64,000 nucleotides of DNA, from positions 3,534,001 through 3,598,000 of the forward strand of contig NZ_CP070225.1 in NCBI RefSeq assembly GCF_021631985.1, given 5' to 3'. The notes under the pieces are model-generated. The model saw only the letters and a list, made by a program, of their open reading frames with translations, had not been told where the DNA came from and did no database searches. A program made the position numbers and the translations under genes. The stretch is from Sandaracinus amylolyticus. Its GTDB lineage: Bacteria > Myxococcota_A > Polyangia > Polyangiales > Sandaracinaceae. Positions 1-8,528 of the stretch are shown in pieces. How positions within the stretch are numbered: position 1 is the stretch's first letter; every line of letters starts with the position of its first letter.

Positions 1-234
1 GGCGAGCACCTCTCCGTCGCGCATCGCGTCGCAGAGCAGGCGTGCCGCTTCGACGCCGCGACGACGAAGGTCGCCAAGGCGTTCCTCAAGCCCATTCCGA
101 AGGAGCGCCTCGCGCGCGAGAAGGACGTGTTCTGCGAGCTCTTCGCCGGCCCGGTGGTCGCGAAGGCGCTCGCGCGCTTCGACGCCGACACCTCGGCGAT
201 GCCCTACCTCCCCGCCAAGCAGGACTCTGCATGA
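1..234 (+). CDS. Enoyl-CoA hydratase/isomerase-like protein, C-terminal part only
   Basis: The frame is open from the first base and ends at TGA 232-234, giving the last 77 residues of a protein cut by the window edge. The visible piece (…FLKPIPKERLAREKD, then VFCELFAGPVVAKALARF) resembles the C-terminal helices of the crotonase fold, where a short 'F…L..sP.v..AL..F' segment closes the trimerisation region. The catalytic oxyanion-hole residues lie outside the window, so hydratase, isomerase or another crotonase activity cannot be told apart. Its stop overlaps the ATG of the acyl carrier protein gene (ATGA), so it is the upstream member of the same lipid operon. Confidence 0.6.
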   Translation, partial: GEHLSVAHRVAEQACRFDAATTKVAKAFLKPIPKERLAREKDVFCELFAGPVVAKALARFDADTSAMPYLPAKQDSA

Positions 235-473
235 GCACCGCGAACGACGTGCTGCCGCGCCTGATGACCCTCGCCGCCGAACGCTTCGGAAAGCGCTCGA
301 GCGAGCTGCGCCCCGCCGACGATCTCTTCGACGCGCTCGGCATCGACAGCGTCGAGGCGATGTCGCTCGTCACCGCGCTCGAGGAGCGCTTCGGCATCGA
401 GATCCCCGACTACGAGGTGCAGGACGTGCGCACCTTCGAAGAGCTCGCGACCGTGATCGCGCGGAGGGTCTGA
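231..473 (+). CDS. Acyl carrier protein
   Basis: An 80-residue protein, the normal size of a free-standing acyl carrier protein. It has the phosphopantetheine attachment motif LGIDSVEAMSL with Ser40 as the modified residue, an acidic helix II and the usual C-terminal segment (EIPDYEVQDVRTFEELATVI). The ATG at 231 overlaps the preceding stop codon; longer in-frame starts would run into the upstream gene. It should carry an acyl chain as a thioester in the cytoplasm. The adjacent acyl-AMP ligase gene begins 5 bases after its stop and is the obvious candidate to load it, which would make this a dedicated ACP rather than the housekeeping AcpP; that last point is inference. Confidence 0.9.
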   Translation: MSTANDVLPRLMTLAAERFGKRSSELRPADDLFDALGIDSVEAMSLVTALEERFGIEIPDYEVQDVRTFEELATVIARRV

Positions 474-478
474 GCTCG

Positions 479-2209
479 ATGATGATCCCGCCCGAAGGCT
501 ACGACTCGCTCGGAGAGCTGCTGCACGACGCGCTCGTGCAGTGGAAGAGCGAGACCGCGCTGATCGAGGTCGATCGGCGCGCCGAGAAGAAGCGCCTGAC
601 CTATCTCGACGTGCGTCGCGAGGTCGCGCCGGTCGCGCGCTGGCTCGCCGATCGCGGCGTGGGCCCTGGTGATCGCGTCGCGATCGTGATGAGCAACCAG
701 GCGCGCTGGCCGATCGCGGCGATCGCGCTCTTCGCGCGCGGCGCGGTGATGGTGCCGCTCGACTACAAGCTCTCGGGCGACGAGCAGGTCGCGCTGCTGC
801 GCCATGCCGGTGCACGCGCGCTGATCACCGAGCACCCGCTGCTGCGGCGCATGAAGGACCTGCCCGCGATCGACGTGCTGGTCTCCGAGGCGCCGGAGAG
901 CGAGAGGAGCGCGCAGCGCTGGGAGGATCTCGACCCCGACGTGATCGCGCCGCCGGTCGAGCGACGCATGCGCAGCGACGCCGCGAGCATCGTGTACTCG
1001 TCGGGCACCGGAGGTCGCGCCAAGGGCTGCGTGCTCACCCACGACGCGTACCTCGAGCAGCTCGGCGCGCTGATGCGCCTCTTCCCGATGCGCCCGGGGC
1101 ACAAGACGTTCTCGGTGCTCCCGACGAACCACGCGATCGACTTCATGGTCGGGTTCCTCGGGCCCTTCGCGTGTGGCTCGACCGTCGTGCACCAGCGCAC
1201 GCTGCGGCCCGAGTTCCTCGTGTCGACGATGCGCGAACACCGCATCACGCACATGGCGCTCGTGCCGCTGCTGCTCGCCGCGTTCGAGCGCGCGATCGAC
1301 GAGAAGATCGACGAGCGTCCGGCGTGGCAGCGCGCGGCGCTCGGGCTCGTCTCGCGTGCGAACGCGGAGCTCACCCGTGCGAAGCCCGACGTCGCGCTGA
1401 GCCGCACGCTGCTCGGCGGTGTGCACCATCAGCTGGGCGGCGCGCTCGAGCTGCTCTTCTGCGGCGGTGCGTTCGTCGATCGCCGCCGCGCCGAGCGCTT
1501 CTACGAGCTCGGGATCCCGGTGGTGATCGGCTACGGGCTCACCGAGTGCTGCACCGTCGCGACGGTCAACGATCTGCGCCCGTTCCGCGCGGACTCGGTC
1601 GGTCGCGCGGTGCACGGCGTCGAGGTGCGCGTGCACGCGCCCGGCGCCGACGGAGTCGGTGAGATCTGGATCCGCGGGCGCACCGTGATGCGCGAGTACT
1701 GGAACGACGCGGAGCTCACGGCGCGCACGATCACCGAGGACGGCTGGCTGCGCACCGGCGATCTCGGGTGGCTCGACGCGAGCGCGCACCTGCACCTCGT
1801 CGGTCGCAGCAAGAACATGATCGTCACCGCGGGCGGCAAGAACGTGTACCCCGAGGACGTCGAGTCGGCGTTCGAGGGCGTCGCGTGCGAGGAGCTCGCG
1901 GTGTTCGCGTCGGGCTACGTGTGGCCGCGCCACGCCGCGCTCACCGAGGAGCAGCTCGTCATCGTGGTGCGCACCAAGAGCGCGGCCGCGATGCGCGACG
2001 CAGAGCGCGAGATCGCCGCGCGCAATCGGCGGCTGCCCGAGCACAAGCGCGTGCACGCGGTGCTCGCGTGGAGCGACTCGTTCCCGCGCACCGCGTCGAT
2101 GAAGGTGAAGCGCGAGGCGCTCGCGGAGCAGCTGCGCGCGGGCGCGCGTCCCGAGCAGCTCGTCGCGCTCGAGCGCGCGAGCGGCGCGATGTTGGGAGGT
2201 CTGTCGTGA
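479..2209 (+). CDS. AMP-dependent synthetase / acyl-CoA (or acyl-ACP) ligase
   Basis: A 576-residue member of the ANL superfamily, which activates a carboxylate as acyl-AMP and passes it to CoA or a carrier protein. Visible core motifs are the phosphate-binding loop YSSGTGGRAKGCVLTH near residue 171, GYGLTECC near 351, the TGDLGWLD motif near 426 with the following GRSKNMI hinge, and a C-terminal lobe ending in SMKVKREAL, which carries the catalytic lysine. A GGAGGGT Shine-Dalgarno sequence lies just upstream of the paired ATG ATG start (479 or 482). It sits directly after the ACP gene and overlaps the diacylglycerol-kinase-like gene by 4 bases. It resembles long-chain fatty acyl-CoA synthetases; whether the acceptor is CoA or the neighbouring ACP is not decidable from sequence. 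Confidence 0.88.
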   Translation: MMIPPEGYDSLGELLHDALVQWKSETALIEVDRRAEKKRLTYLDVRREVAPVARWLADRGVGPGDRVAIVMSNQARWPIAAIALFARGAVMVPLDYKLSGDEQVALLRHAGARALITEHPLLRRMKDLPAIDVLVSEAPESERSAQRWEDLDPDVIAPPVERRMRSDAASIVYSSGTGGRAKGCVLTHDAYLEQLGALMRLFPMRPGHKTFSVLPTNHAIDFMVGFLGPFACGSTVVHQRTLRPEFLVSTMREHRITHMALVPLLLAAFERAIDEKIDERPAWQRAALGLVSRANAELTRAKPDVALSRTLLGGVHHQLGGALELLFCGGAFVDRRRAERFYELGIPVVIGYGLTECCTVATVNDLRPFRADSVGRAVHGVEVRVHAPGADGVGEIWIRGRTVMREYWNDAELTARTITEDGWLRTGDLGWLDASAHLHLVGRSKNMIVTAGGKNVYPEDVESAFEGVACEELAVFASGYVWPRHAALTEEQLVIVVRTKSAAAMRDAEREIAARNRRLPEHKRVHAVLAWSDSFPRTASMKVKREALAEQLRAGARPEQLVALERASGAMLGGLS

Positions 2210-3102
2210 CGAAGTGGCTCGCGATCGTGAATCCGGCGGCGGGCGGTGGGCGCTGCGGCGAGCGCGCCGACGAGGCCATCGAGACGCTGCGACGCGGCGG
2301 CATGACGATCGACGTGGTGCGCACCGAAGCGCCGGGGCACGCGACGACGCTCGCGCGCGACGCGGCCGCGAGCGGGCGCACGCACTTCCTCGCGGTGGGC
2401 GGCGACGGCACGACGTTCGAGATCCTCAACGGGCTCTTCCCGCGCCGTGAAGCGGGCGAGCCCCCGACGGTCGCGATGCTCCCGCTCGGCACCGGCAACT
2501 CGTTCCTGCGCGACTTCGGGATCGAGGGCGCGGAGGCCGCGATGGACGCGATCCTGCGGGCCCAATCACACCCCTGCGACGTGCTGCGAATCGATCACGC
2601 GCGCGGCGTGCTGCACTCGATCAACATCGTCGGCGTCGGGTTCAGCGCGGACGTCGGCGCGCTCACGAACCGCCGCTACAAGCACCTCGGCGCGGCGGGC
2701 TACGTCGTCGCCGTGCTGCGCACCGCGATCGGCCTGCGCTCGCCGACGTTCCCGCTCCGCATCGACGGCGGCGCGCTCGACGCGCGCCCGGCGATCCTGC
2801 TCTCGTTCTGCAACAGCCGCTGCACCGCGGGCACGATGCGCATGGCGCCCAACGCCGAGGTCGCCGACGGGATGCTCGACGTGATCCGCATCGGGCCGCG
2901 CTCGCGCCTCTCGTTCGTCTCGGCGTTCCCCAGCATCTTCGCGGGACGGCACGTGAAGAAGGAAGGCGTCGAGGAAGCGCGCGCGAAGCGGGTGGAGCTC
3001 GAGCTCGATCGCGAGGTCGACACGATGATCGACGGCGAGGTGCTTCCGCTGCGGCTGCGATCGATCGAGGTCGTGCCCGGCGCGCTGCGGGTGATCGCAT
3101 GA
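2206..3102 (+). CDS. Diacylglycerol kinase-like (YegS/DagK family) lipid kinase
   Basis: A 298-residue protein starting with GTG at 2206 (GTGA overlap with the ligase stop; GGGAGGT ribosome site at 2194-2200). The N-terminus has the family's NPAAGGGR motif, then GGDGTTFEILNGL near residue 64 (the nucleotide-binding GGDGT signature) and PLGTGNSFLRD. The C-terminal half ends with a conserved 'DGE' segment (MIDGEVLPLR). Such enzymes phosphorylate diacylglycerol, sphingoid bases or related lipids at the inner membrane face. Between an acyl ligase and a PlsC-type acyltransferase it probably makes or recycles a phosphorylated lipid intermediate; the actual substrate is unknown. Confidence 0.88.
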   Translation: MTKWLAIVNPAAGGGRCGERADEAIETLRRGGMTIDVVRTEAPGHATTLARDAAASGRTHFLAVGGDGTTFEILNGLFPRREAGEPPTVAMLPLGTGNSFLRDFGIEGAEAAMDAILRAQSHPCDVLRIDHARGVLHSINIVGVGFSADVGALTNRRYKHLGAAGYVVAVLRTAIGLRSPTFPLRIDGGALDARPAILLSFCNSRCTAGTMRMAPNAEVADGMLDVIRIGPRSRLSFVSAFPSIFAGRHVKKEGVEEARAKRVELELDREVDTMIDGEVLPLRLRSIEVVPGALRVIA

Positions 3103-3884
3103 GCGAGCTGCCGCCCGTCCCGTCGGAGTCGCTGCAGAAGCCGTCGCTCGCCGACTACGCGAAGTCGGCCGCGCTCTGGGCCGCGGGGCTCACGTACTTC
3201 GTGCCCGCCTCGGCGGGGATGGTGCTCACGTGCGCGACGCTCGGGCTCGATCGCTCGCTCGCGTACCAGCGCTGGTATGCCGAATGGGTGATCCGTCTCA
3301 CCGGATCGAAGTGGCGCGCGCACGTGCACCCCGACGTCGATCCCAAGCGCCCCTGCGTGTTCGTGCACAACCACACGAACCACTTCGACTTCGTCTTCAT
3401 GCACAACGCGACGCCGCACTACAAGCGCGGGCTCGAGCTGGAGTCGCACTTCAAGTACCCGGTCTACGGGCAGATGATGAAGGTCCGCGGCGGCATCGCG
3501 GTGAAGCCCGGGGTGAAGGGCCAGACCCCCGAGGTGCTCGCGAACATGCGCGAGGCGCTCAAGGACGGGCACGCGATCCTCACGTTCCCCGAGGGCCATC
3601 GCACCACCACCGGACGACTCGGTCCCTTCCGCAAGGGCGTGTTCTTCCTCGCGCGCGATCTCGAGATGCCGGTGGTGCCGGTGACGGTGACCGGCGCGTA
3701 CGAGATGATGCGCAAGGGGAGCCTGATGATCCGGCCGGGGCACACCATGACGGTGCACGTCGATGCGCCGATCGAGACCGCGGGCATGAGCGACGACGAG
3801 GTGCCGCAGCTCGTCGATCGCGTGCACGCCCAGATGTCGGGGCACATCGACGACTACTGGCGCGCGAAGGGATGGCCCGGATGA
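3099..3884 (+). CDS. 1-acyl-sn-glycerol-3-phosphate acyltransferase-like (PlsC family)
   Basis: A 261-residue protein with the acyltransferase block I HTNHFD (HX4D) near residue 92, a block III FPEGHRTTTG near residue 163 that binds the phosphate of the acceptor, and a hydrophobic N-terminal segment (residues about 25-45) likely to anchor it in the inner membrane. The ATG overlaps the previous stop (ATGA). Family members move an acyl group from acyl-CoA or acyl-ACP to lysophosphatidate or other lysolipids. With the ACP, ligase and lipid kinase it completes a plausible set for loading an acyl chain, phosphorylating a lipid and acylating it. Confidence 0.88.
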   Translation: MSELPPVPSESLQKPSLADYAKSAALWAAGLTYFVPASAGMVLTCATLGLDRSLAYQRWYAEWVIRLTGSKWRAHVHPDVDPKRPCVFVHNHTNHFDFVFMHNATPHYKRGLELESHFKYPVYGQMMKVRGGIAVKPGVKGQTPEVLANMREALKDGHAILTFPEGHRTTTGRLGPFRKGVFFLARDLEMPVVPVTVTGAYEMMRKGSLMIRPGHTMTVHVDAPIETAGMSDDEVPQLVDRVHAQMSGHIDDYWRAKGWPG

Positions 3885-4522
3885 GCGCGCCGGCCCGCCG
3901 CGACGAGCTCGACGGACGCACCACGCGCGCTGCGGCGATGCGCCAGGAGCGCCGTCGCGCCGTGCTCGACGCGAGCCTGCGCGTGTTCAGCGAGAACGGC
4001 TACCACGCGACGCGCATCAGCGATCTCATCGAGGCCGCGGGGATCGCGCGCGGCACGTTCTATCTCTACTTCGAGAGCAAGAACGCGATCTTCCACGAGC
4101 TGCTCGATCAGCTCCTCGAGCGCATCCGCGCGTCGGTGGACGGCGTCGACACGCGCGTCGATGCGGCGCCGCTGCGCGATCAGCTGCTCGTGATCGTGCG
4201 GCGCGTGCTCGCGACGTTCCACGAGCACCCGGAGCTCACGCGGCTCGTGCTGCGCAGCGCGCCGGGGCTCGACGACGAGGTCGACCGCAAGCTCGCCGCG
4301 TTCTACGGGCAGCTCCACGCGTGGCTCGCGGTGTCGATGCAGAACGCGCAGGCGCTCGGCCTGATGCGCGTGCTCGACGTCGACGTGGTCTCGTGGTCCG
4401 TGATCGGCGCGGTGAAGCAGATCGTCGAGCTCTCGCTGGAGCGCCGAGAGGGCGCGGACCTCGATCGCGCGACCCGCGCGCTGCTCGATCTGCACCTCGA
4501 CGGGATGCTCGTCGCGCGCTGA
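3881..4522 (+). CDS. TetR/AcrR family transcriptional regulator
   Basis: A 213-residue protein with a canonical TetR N-terminal helix-turn-helix: VLDASLRVFSENGYHATRI followed by SDLIEAAGIARGTFYLYFES at about residues 25-65. The C-terminal ligand-binding half is helical and without family-specific motifs. ATG 3881 overlaps the PlsC-like stop (ATGA), so the regulator is cotranscribed as the last gene of the lipid operon and may autoregulate it, with an acyl-CoA or lipid as a likely effector (inference). No inverted-repeat operator can be assigned because the operon promoter is outside the window. Confidence 0.9.
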   Translation: MSAPARRDELDGRTTRAAAMRQERRRAVLDASLRVFSENGYHATRISDLIEAAGIARGTFYLYFESKNAIFHELLDQLLERIRASVDGVDTRVDAAPLRDQLLVIVRRVLATFHEHPELTRLVLRSAPGLDDEVDRKLAAFYGQLHAWLAVSMQNAQALGLMRVLDVDVVSWSVIGAVKQIVELSLERREGADLDRATRALLDLHLDGMLVAR

Positions 4523-4683
4523 CCCGCGCGCGACTGCCCGAGCGCCTGCCGGACGAGCTCTGCCCCGACGGCGCGAAGGCCGGCTGGTGGGCGAAGACGG
4601 TGCAGCTCGATCTCGAGGCGCAGGGCGTGGTGACGCGCGAGAAGACGCGCCGCCGCGCTTTCACCGCGCGTGAGCGATCAGCG
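4522..4683 (+). pseudogene. 5'-truncated remnant of a small winged-helix-like gene (DUF6958-like)
   Basis: Directly after the TetR stop, the next frame reads LPERLPDELCPDGAKAGWWA then KTVQLDLEAQGVVTREKTRR. The core GWWAKTVQLDLEA...GV resembles the C-terminal half of small (about 100 residue) DUF6958-type proteins. There is no ATG or GTG before the conserved segment, no ribosome site and no room for the N-terminal half. The frame then runs on without a stop into the convergent ADP-ribosylglycohydrolase gene. I read it as a broken gene whose 5' part was deleted. The family name is from memory of the motif and is uncertain. Confidence 0.45.
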
Positions 4684-5605
4684 CATCGACCAGCGGTTGC
4701 CAGATCTCGCGACCGCGCAGCGCCTCACGCCAGCGCGCGGGGATGCCGTGCACGCCGACGGCGATCCCGACGATGCCGCCAGTGAGGCACGCCGTCGTGT
4801 CGGTGTCGTGTCCGAGCGCGATCGCGGCGCGCACCGCGCGCTCGAAATCGGGCTCCTCGGCGCAGTCGCGCGCCGAGCGGAGCGCGTCGACGACGTAGCC
4901 ACCGCCGCGCCCTTCGATGCGCTCGTCGGGACGCACGTGGAACTCGAGCGCCTCCTCGCGATCGCTCCCCGGCTCGATCGTCGCGCGCAGCGCGCTCACC
5001 GCGTCGGCCCACGGGTCGGTCACGCCCTCGAGCACGCGACGCGCCCACAGCGCGTAGTACGCGCAGCACACACGAGCGCGCGCGTGACCGTGCGTGACGC
5101 ACGACTGTCGCTCCGCATCGCGCACCAGCTCGGCATCGTTCCCGCGATGCCACAGCGCGAGCGGAAGCACGCGCATCAGCGAGCCGTTCCCGTTGGCGCT
5201 CGGGTCGCTCGGACCGGCGCGCTCGGCGTCGACGCCGCTCTGGATCGCGCGGATCGCCCGCGCGGTCTGGACCCCCACGTCGAACACGTCTCCGTCGACC
5301 GCGAGCTCGCCCCACTCGTACCAGTTCACGAGCCGCCGCCCGAGATCGTCGAGGTCGAGCGCACCGCGATGCAGCAGCGACGTGAGGAGCGCCAGCGCGT
5401 GCGCGCCGTCGTCGGAGTACGTCCCGGGCGCGATGCGCGCGTGGCTGCGCCGGAACCCCGACGGCGGCTCCATCTCGATCGGGGTCGGGATGTCCGCGGG
5501 CGCGTGGAACTCGTAGGGCACGCCGAGCGCGTCGCCGACGAGCAGGCCGATCACGCCGCCCGCGATGCGATCCGCGCGCGAGACGCTCGGATCGCGCGCG
5601 ATCAC
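4661..5605 (-). CDS. ADP-ribosylglycohydrolase family protein
   Basis: A 314-residue protein of the DraG/ARH family, which removes ADP-ribose from proteins or small molecules using two magnesium ions. Metal-binding motifs are visible at both ends: GDALGVPYEF and GTYSDDGAHAL in the N-terminal third, and GHDTDTTACLTGGIVG near the C-terminus. The first SDDGA replaces the more usual TDDT, a variant that occurs in the family. I start it at GTG 5605, which overlaps the upstream gene's TGA (GTGA); GTG 5608 is also possible. It is the last gene of a minus-strand run holding a kinase and an FHA protein. No ADP-ribosyltransferase is visible nearby, so its substrate is open. Confidence 0.88.
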   Translation of the reverse strand: MIARDPSVSRADRIAGGVIGLLVGDALGVPYEFHAPADIPTPIEMEPPSGFRRSHARIAPGTYSDDGAHALALLTSLLHRGALDLDDLGRRLVNWYEWGELAVDGDVFDVGVQTARAIRAIQSGVDAERAGPSDPSANGNGSLMRVLPLALWHRGNDAELVRDAERQSCVTHGHARARVCCAYYALWARRVLEGVTDPWADAVSALRATIEPGSDREEALEFHVRPDERIEGRGGGYVVDALRSARDCAEEPDFERAVRAAIALGHDTDTTACLTGGIVGIAVGVHGIPARWREALRGREIWQPLVDALIAHAR

Positions 5606-6105
5606 CACGCGCGGCTCAGGAACGGCGCGCCATTGCTGGTCGCTGCGCGCGCCTGGGCGATCGCGCGCATCACCTCGTCGCGCGAGAGCGTCGCGAGGGG
5701 TGCGATCCACTCGACGAGCTCGCCGCTCGAGGAGAACACGCGCGTCGGATACGGCGCGCGCGTGAGCAGCGAGAGCCCCGCGGTCGCGGTGCGCACCGCA
5801 GCGGGAAGGAACCCGTTGCCGTCGACGAGATAGCCGTGCGCGCAGTGGCTCGCGCCGAAGCGCTTCATCAGGTTCGCCGAGGCCTGGCGCGCCGTGTCGT
5901 CGAACGACATCGACACGGTCTTCTCGATCACCGTGATCGACGCGTACTTCCGATCCGAGCTCTCGCGCAGCACGTCCTCGACGGCGCGCTCGATCGCCGC
6001 GACCCCCGACACCGTCACGTGGGCGCGCCACACGGAGACGACCAGCCTCGGCGCACCGAGGAGCGCCCACTGCGGTGTCGCTTCGAGGATGGGCAAGCTG
6101 CGCAT
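5602..6105 (-). CDS. Hypothetical protein, 167 aa (possibly STAS/SpoIIAA-like)
   Basis: I do not recognise the family with certainty. The 167-residue protein has no signal peptide or clear membrane segment. The pattern of an early beta-strand (APRLVVSVWRAHVTVSGVAA), a long helix with a charged patch (IERAVEDVLRES), a strand KYASITVIEKTV and a later GYLVDGNGFLPAAVRT resembles the SpoIIAA/STAS-like proteins of about 160 residues common in myxobacteria; this is a weak resemblance. Its stop overlaps the start of the ADP-ribosylglycohydrolase gene, so the two are translationally coupled. The upstream acyltransferase-like gene ends 42 bases before its ATG at 6105. Confidence 0.7.
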   Translation of the reverse strand: MRSLPILEATPQWALLGAPRLVVSVWRAHVTVSGVAAIERAVEDVLRESSDRKYASITVIEKTVSMSFDDTARQASANLMKRFGASHCAHGYLVDGNGFLPAAVRTATAGLSLLTRAPYPTRVFSSSGELVEWIAPLATLSRDEVMRAIAQARAATSNGAPFLSRAW

Positions 6106-6147
6106 GGCGTCGGGCGACGATACGCGACGGATCCGCGTGCGGGAAGA

Positions 6148-7251
6148 TCACCCGCGCGAGGGATGGCGCCGCGCCTTGATGTGCACCCACGCGAGCGCGC
6201 CCAGCGCGCACGCGACGATCATCACGATCGCGACCGTGATCGCAGCGCCGAGCGAGAGCGTCGGGCCGATCACGCGCGCGAGCCCGATTCCGGCCACGTA
6301 GAGCGCGAGCAGGTGCGAGACGTAGAGGAACAGCGTCTCGCTCGCGATCGTCCGGAGCGCGCGCGGCAATGCGACGACGCGCGCGCTGGCGATCGCGAGC
6401 ACGGCTGCGACCATCGCGACCGCCGCGAGGCGCACCAGCGAGAACCCCGGCGACGCCGAGTAGAGCAGCGGATCGCTCGGTCGTGCGATCAGCGCGTCGA
6501 CGATCACCGACGCCGCTCCGATCGCCACCGACCCCATCGCGAGGCGCACCCCCGCGCGCGTCCCCGAGGTGCGCGCGCCGTCGGGCAGCGCGATCGCGCC
6601 GAGCACCACGCCCGCGAGCACGAACCCGCTCCACGGCAGCAGCGGGAACAACGACCCACCGCTGCGCGAGACGTAGTTGCACACGAGGCGCAGCGCGCTC
6701 CCCTCGCACTCGATGCGCGCCGCGAGCGGCGCGAGCCCGATCGCTGCCGCCGCGAGCCCACCGCTCACCAGCACGACCTGCGATGCGCGCCGCGCGATCA
6801 CACACATCGCCTCGAGCAGCAGCATCGTCACGCCGATGCACTGCAGCACGTCGACGATCATCGCCTCGTCGATCGCGCGCCGCGCGAGCTCGGCATCTCC
6901 GCTCAGCACGCCCGCCGGCGCATGGAGCAGGTACCCGATCGCGATCAGCATCCCTGCGCGCTTCACGCGCCGGGCTCGCGCAGTGCGATCCGCGCGATAG
7001 CTCTCCCACCGCGCGAGGCTCGACAGATGGAACGACACGCCCGCCGCGGTCATGAACCCGACCGCGGTCAGCCCGCGCACCCACGTCCAGATCTCGAAGC
7101 CGCGCCCGGTGCGCCACGCGTCCGCGAGCAGCGCGTCGATCACGTGCCCCTGGATCATCTGCACGCTCATCAGGAGCCGCAGCAGATCCACGAAGTGCGC
7201 GCGCGCCGGAGCCTTTCGCTCGGCGGACGGCGAGGCGTCGGTGACGCTCAT
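6148..7251 (-). CDS. Multi-pass membrane protein, heparan-alpha-glucosaminide acetyltransferase-like (DUF1624-type)
   Basis: A 367-residue integral membrane protein with about ten hydrophobic segments. The N-terminal block FVDLLRLLMSVQMIQGHVID followed by GLTAVGFMTAAGVSFHL and RVKRAGMLIAIGYLLHAP matches the layout of acyltransferases of the HGSNAT/DUF1624 type, which move an acyl group across the membrane to a sugar or lipid. The ATG at 7251 overlaps the stop of the kinase gene (ATGA). Because it is coupled to a Ser/Thr kinase, its activity may be phospho-regulated, but no sequence feature shows that. Substrate unknown. Confidence 0.75.
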   Translation of the reverse strand: MSVTDASPSAERKAPARAHFVDLLRLLMSVQMIQGHVIDALLADAWRTGRGFEIWTWVRGLTAVGFMTAAGVSFHLSSLARWESYRADRTARARRVKRAGMLIAIGYLLHAPAGVLSGDAELARRAIDEAMIVDVLQCIGVTMLLLEAMCVIARRASQVVLVSGGLAAAAIGLAPLAARIECEGSALRLVCNYVSRSGGSLFPLLPWSGFVLAGVVLGAIALPDGARTSGTRAGVRLAMGSVAIGAASVIVDALIARPSDPLLYSASPGFSLVRLAAVAMVAAVLAIASARVVALPRALRTIASETLFLYVSHLLALYVAGIGLARVIGPTLSLGAAITVAIVMIVACALGALAWVHIKARRHPSRG

Positions 7252-8528
7252 CGCAGCTCGCGCACGACGGCGGCGAGCGCATCGAGCGGCGGACGCGCTG
7301 CCGGATCGGGACGCGTGCACTCGGTCGCGATCGCGACCAGCGCCTCGGGCGCAGGCGCGTCGAGCTGTCCGCAGATCTCGCGCACGGTCGTGCCGAGCGC
7401 GTAGACGTCCATCGCCACGTGCGCGGGCGCGCCCGCGCGCTGCTCGGGCGGCATGTACGCGAGCGTGCCTTCCGCGATCGCGTGCGGCGACGCGCCCGCT
7501 TCGCCCATGCGCTGCGCGGTGCCGAAGTCGGTGAGCACCACGCGATCCATCGTGCGCAGCAAGAGGTTCGACGGCTTCAGATCGCGGTGCACCACGCCGC
7601 GCTCGTGCACGTACCGCAGCGCGTCGATCGCGCTCTCGATCCACGGCAGCAGCCACTCGCTGCGGATCGCGCCCTTGCTCAGCCAGGTGCGGATCGAGCC
7701 GTGCTCGAGGTTCTCCATCGCGATCGCGCCGAGCGTCTCGTCGACGTCGAGCACGCGGATCACGCCGGGGTGCTCCATCGACGCCGCCATGCGCGCCTCG
7801 AGCAACAAGCGCTCGCGATCGGCGCGACCCCGACGGTGATAGACCTTGAGCGCGACCGGCCGCGCGAGCTGCGTGTCCTCCGCGAGGAACACCGTGCCCG
7901 CACCGCCGCGACCGAGCTCGCGCAAGAGCTTGTAACGCCCCCGCGAGAGCGCTCCGTCGGCCATCAGCGTCGCGCCCTCGTCGCGGCGCGGCGTGGCCTG
8001 CTTCTCGCGCAGTCGCGCGACCCGCTCTCTCGCGCGCGGATAGTCGAGATCGCGCGCAACGATGCGTTCGTAGAGCGAGAGCGCCCCGCGCGCATCACCA
8101 CGTCGCTCCGCGATCTCCGCCGCGAGCATCCATCCATCGAGCGGCGCGTCGGGCTCGCGCAGCATCGGCGCGAGCACCTCCCACGCCGTGCTCTCGTCGC
8201 CGCGCGCATCGAGCCGCTCCGCGACGCGGCAGCGCAGATCGCTCATTCCACCGCTCGCGAGCACGCGTCGCGCGAGATCGATCGCGACCACCTCGCGCCC
8301 GACCTCGCAGAGACGCTCGAACGCCTCGATCGCGATCGCCTGATCCTCGCTGCCCGGCTCGGTGGTGCGCTGCGCGAGCGCGACGAGCTTCGCGGCCTCG
8401 CGCTCGAACGGATCGGCGGCTTCGGCCGGCGGCGTGCTCGCGATCACCGGCGCCGGTGTCTCGACCTCCGGCTCGGCGACCGGCTCGTCGGCCACGAACC
8501 ACCCGCGCATGCGCTGCCACACGCTCAC
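7248..8528 (-). CDS. Serine/threonine protein kinase with N-terminal TPR-like region
   Basis: A 426-residue soluble kinase. Residues about 40-185 are helical and repeat-like (TPR character), and the kinase domain fills the rest. Visible motifs are the glycine loop ELGRGGAGTVF near 200, the ATP-binding lysine in VALKVY near 228, HRDLKPSNLLL near 312, DFGTAQR near 332 and the APE-equivalent YMPPEQ. All catalytic residues are present, so it should be active. There is no transmembrane segment, unlike many myxobacterial PknB-type kinases. It starts at GTG 8528, overlapping the FHA gene's stop by four bases (GTGA). The upstream FHA protein is the natural phosphothreonine-reading partner. Confidence 0.92.
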   Translation of the reverse strand: MSVWQRMRGWFVADEPVAEPEVETPAPVIASTPPAEAADPFEREAAKLVALAQRTTEPGSEDQAIAIEAFERLCEVGREVVAIDLARRVLASGGMSDLRCRVAERLDARGDESTAWEVLAPMLREPDAPLDGWMLAAEIAERRGDARGALSLYERIVARDLDYPRARERVARLREKQATPRRDEGATLMADGALSRGRYKLLRELGRGGAGTVFLAEDTQLARPVALKVYHRRGRADRERLLLEARMAASMEHPGVIRVLDVDETLGAIAMENLEHGSIRTWLSKGAIRSEWLLPWIESAIDALRYVHERGVVHRDLKPSNLLLRTMDRVVLTDFGTAQRMGEAGASPHAIAEGTLAYMPPEQRAGAPAHVAMDVYALGTTVREICGQLDAPAPEALVAIATECTRPDPAARPPLDALAAVVRELR

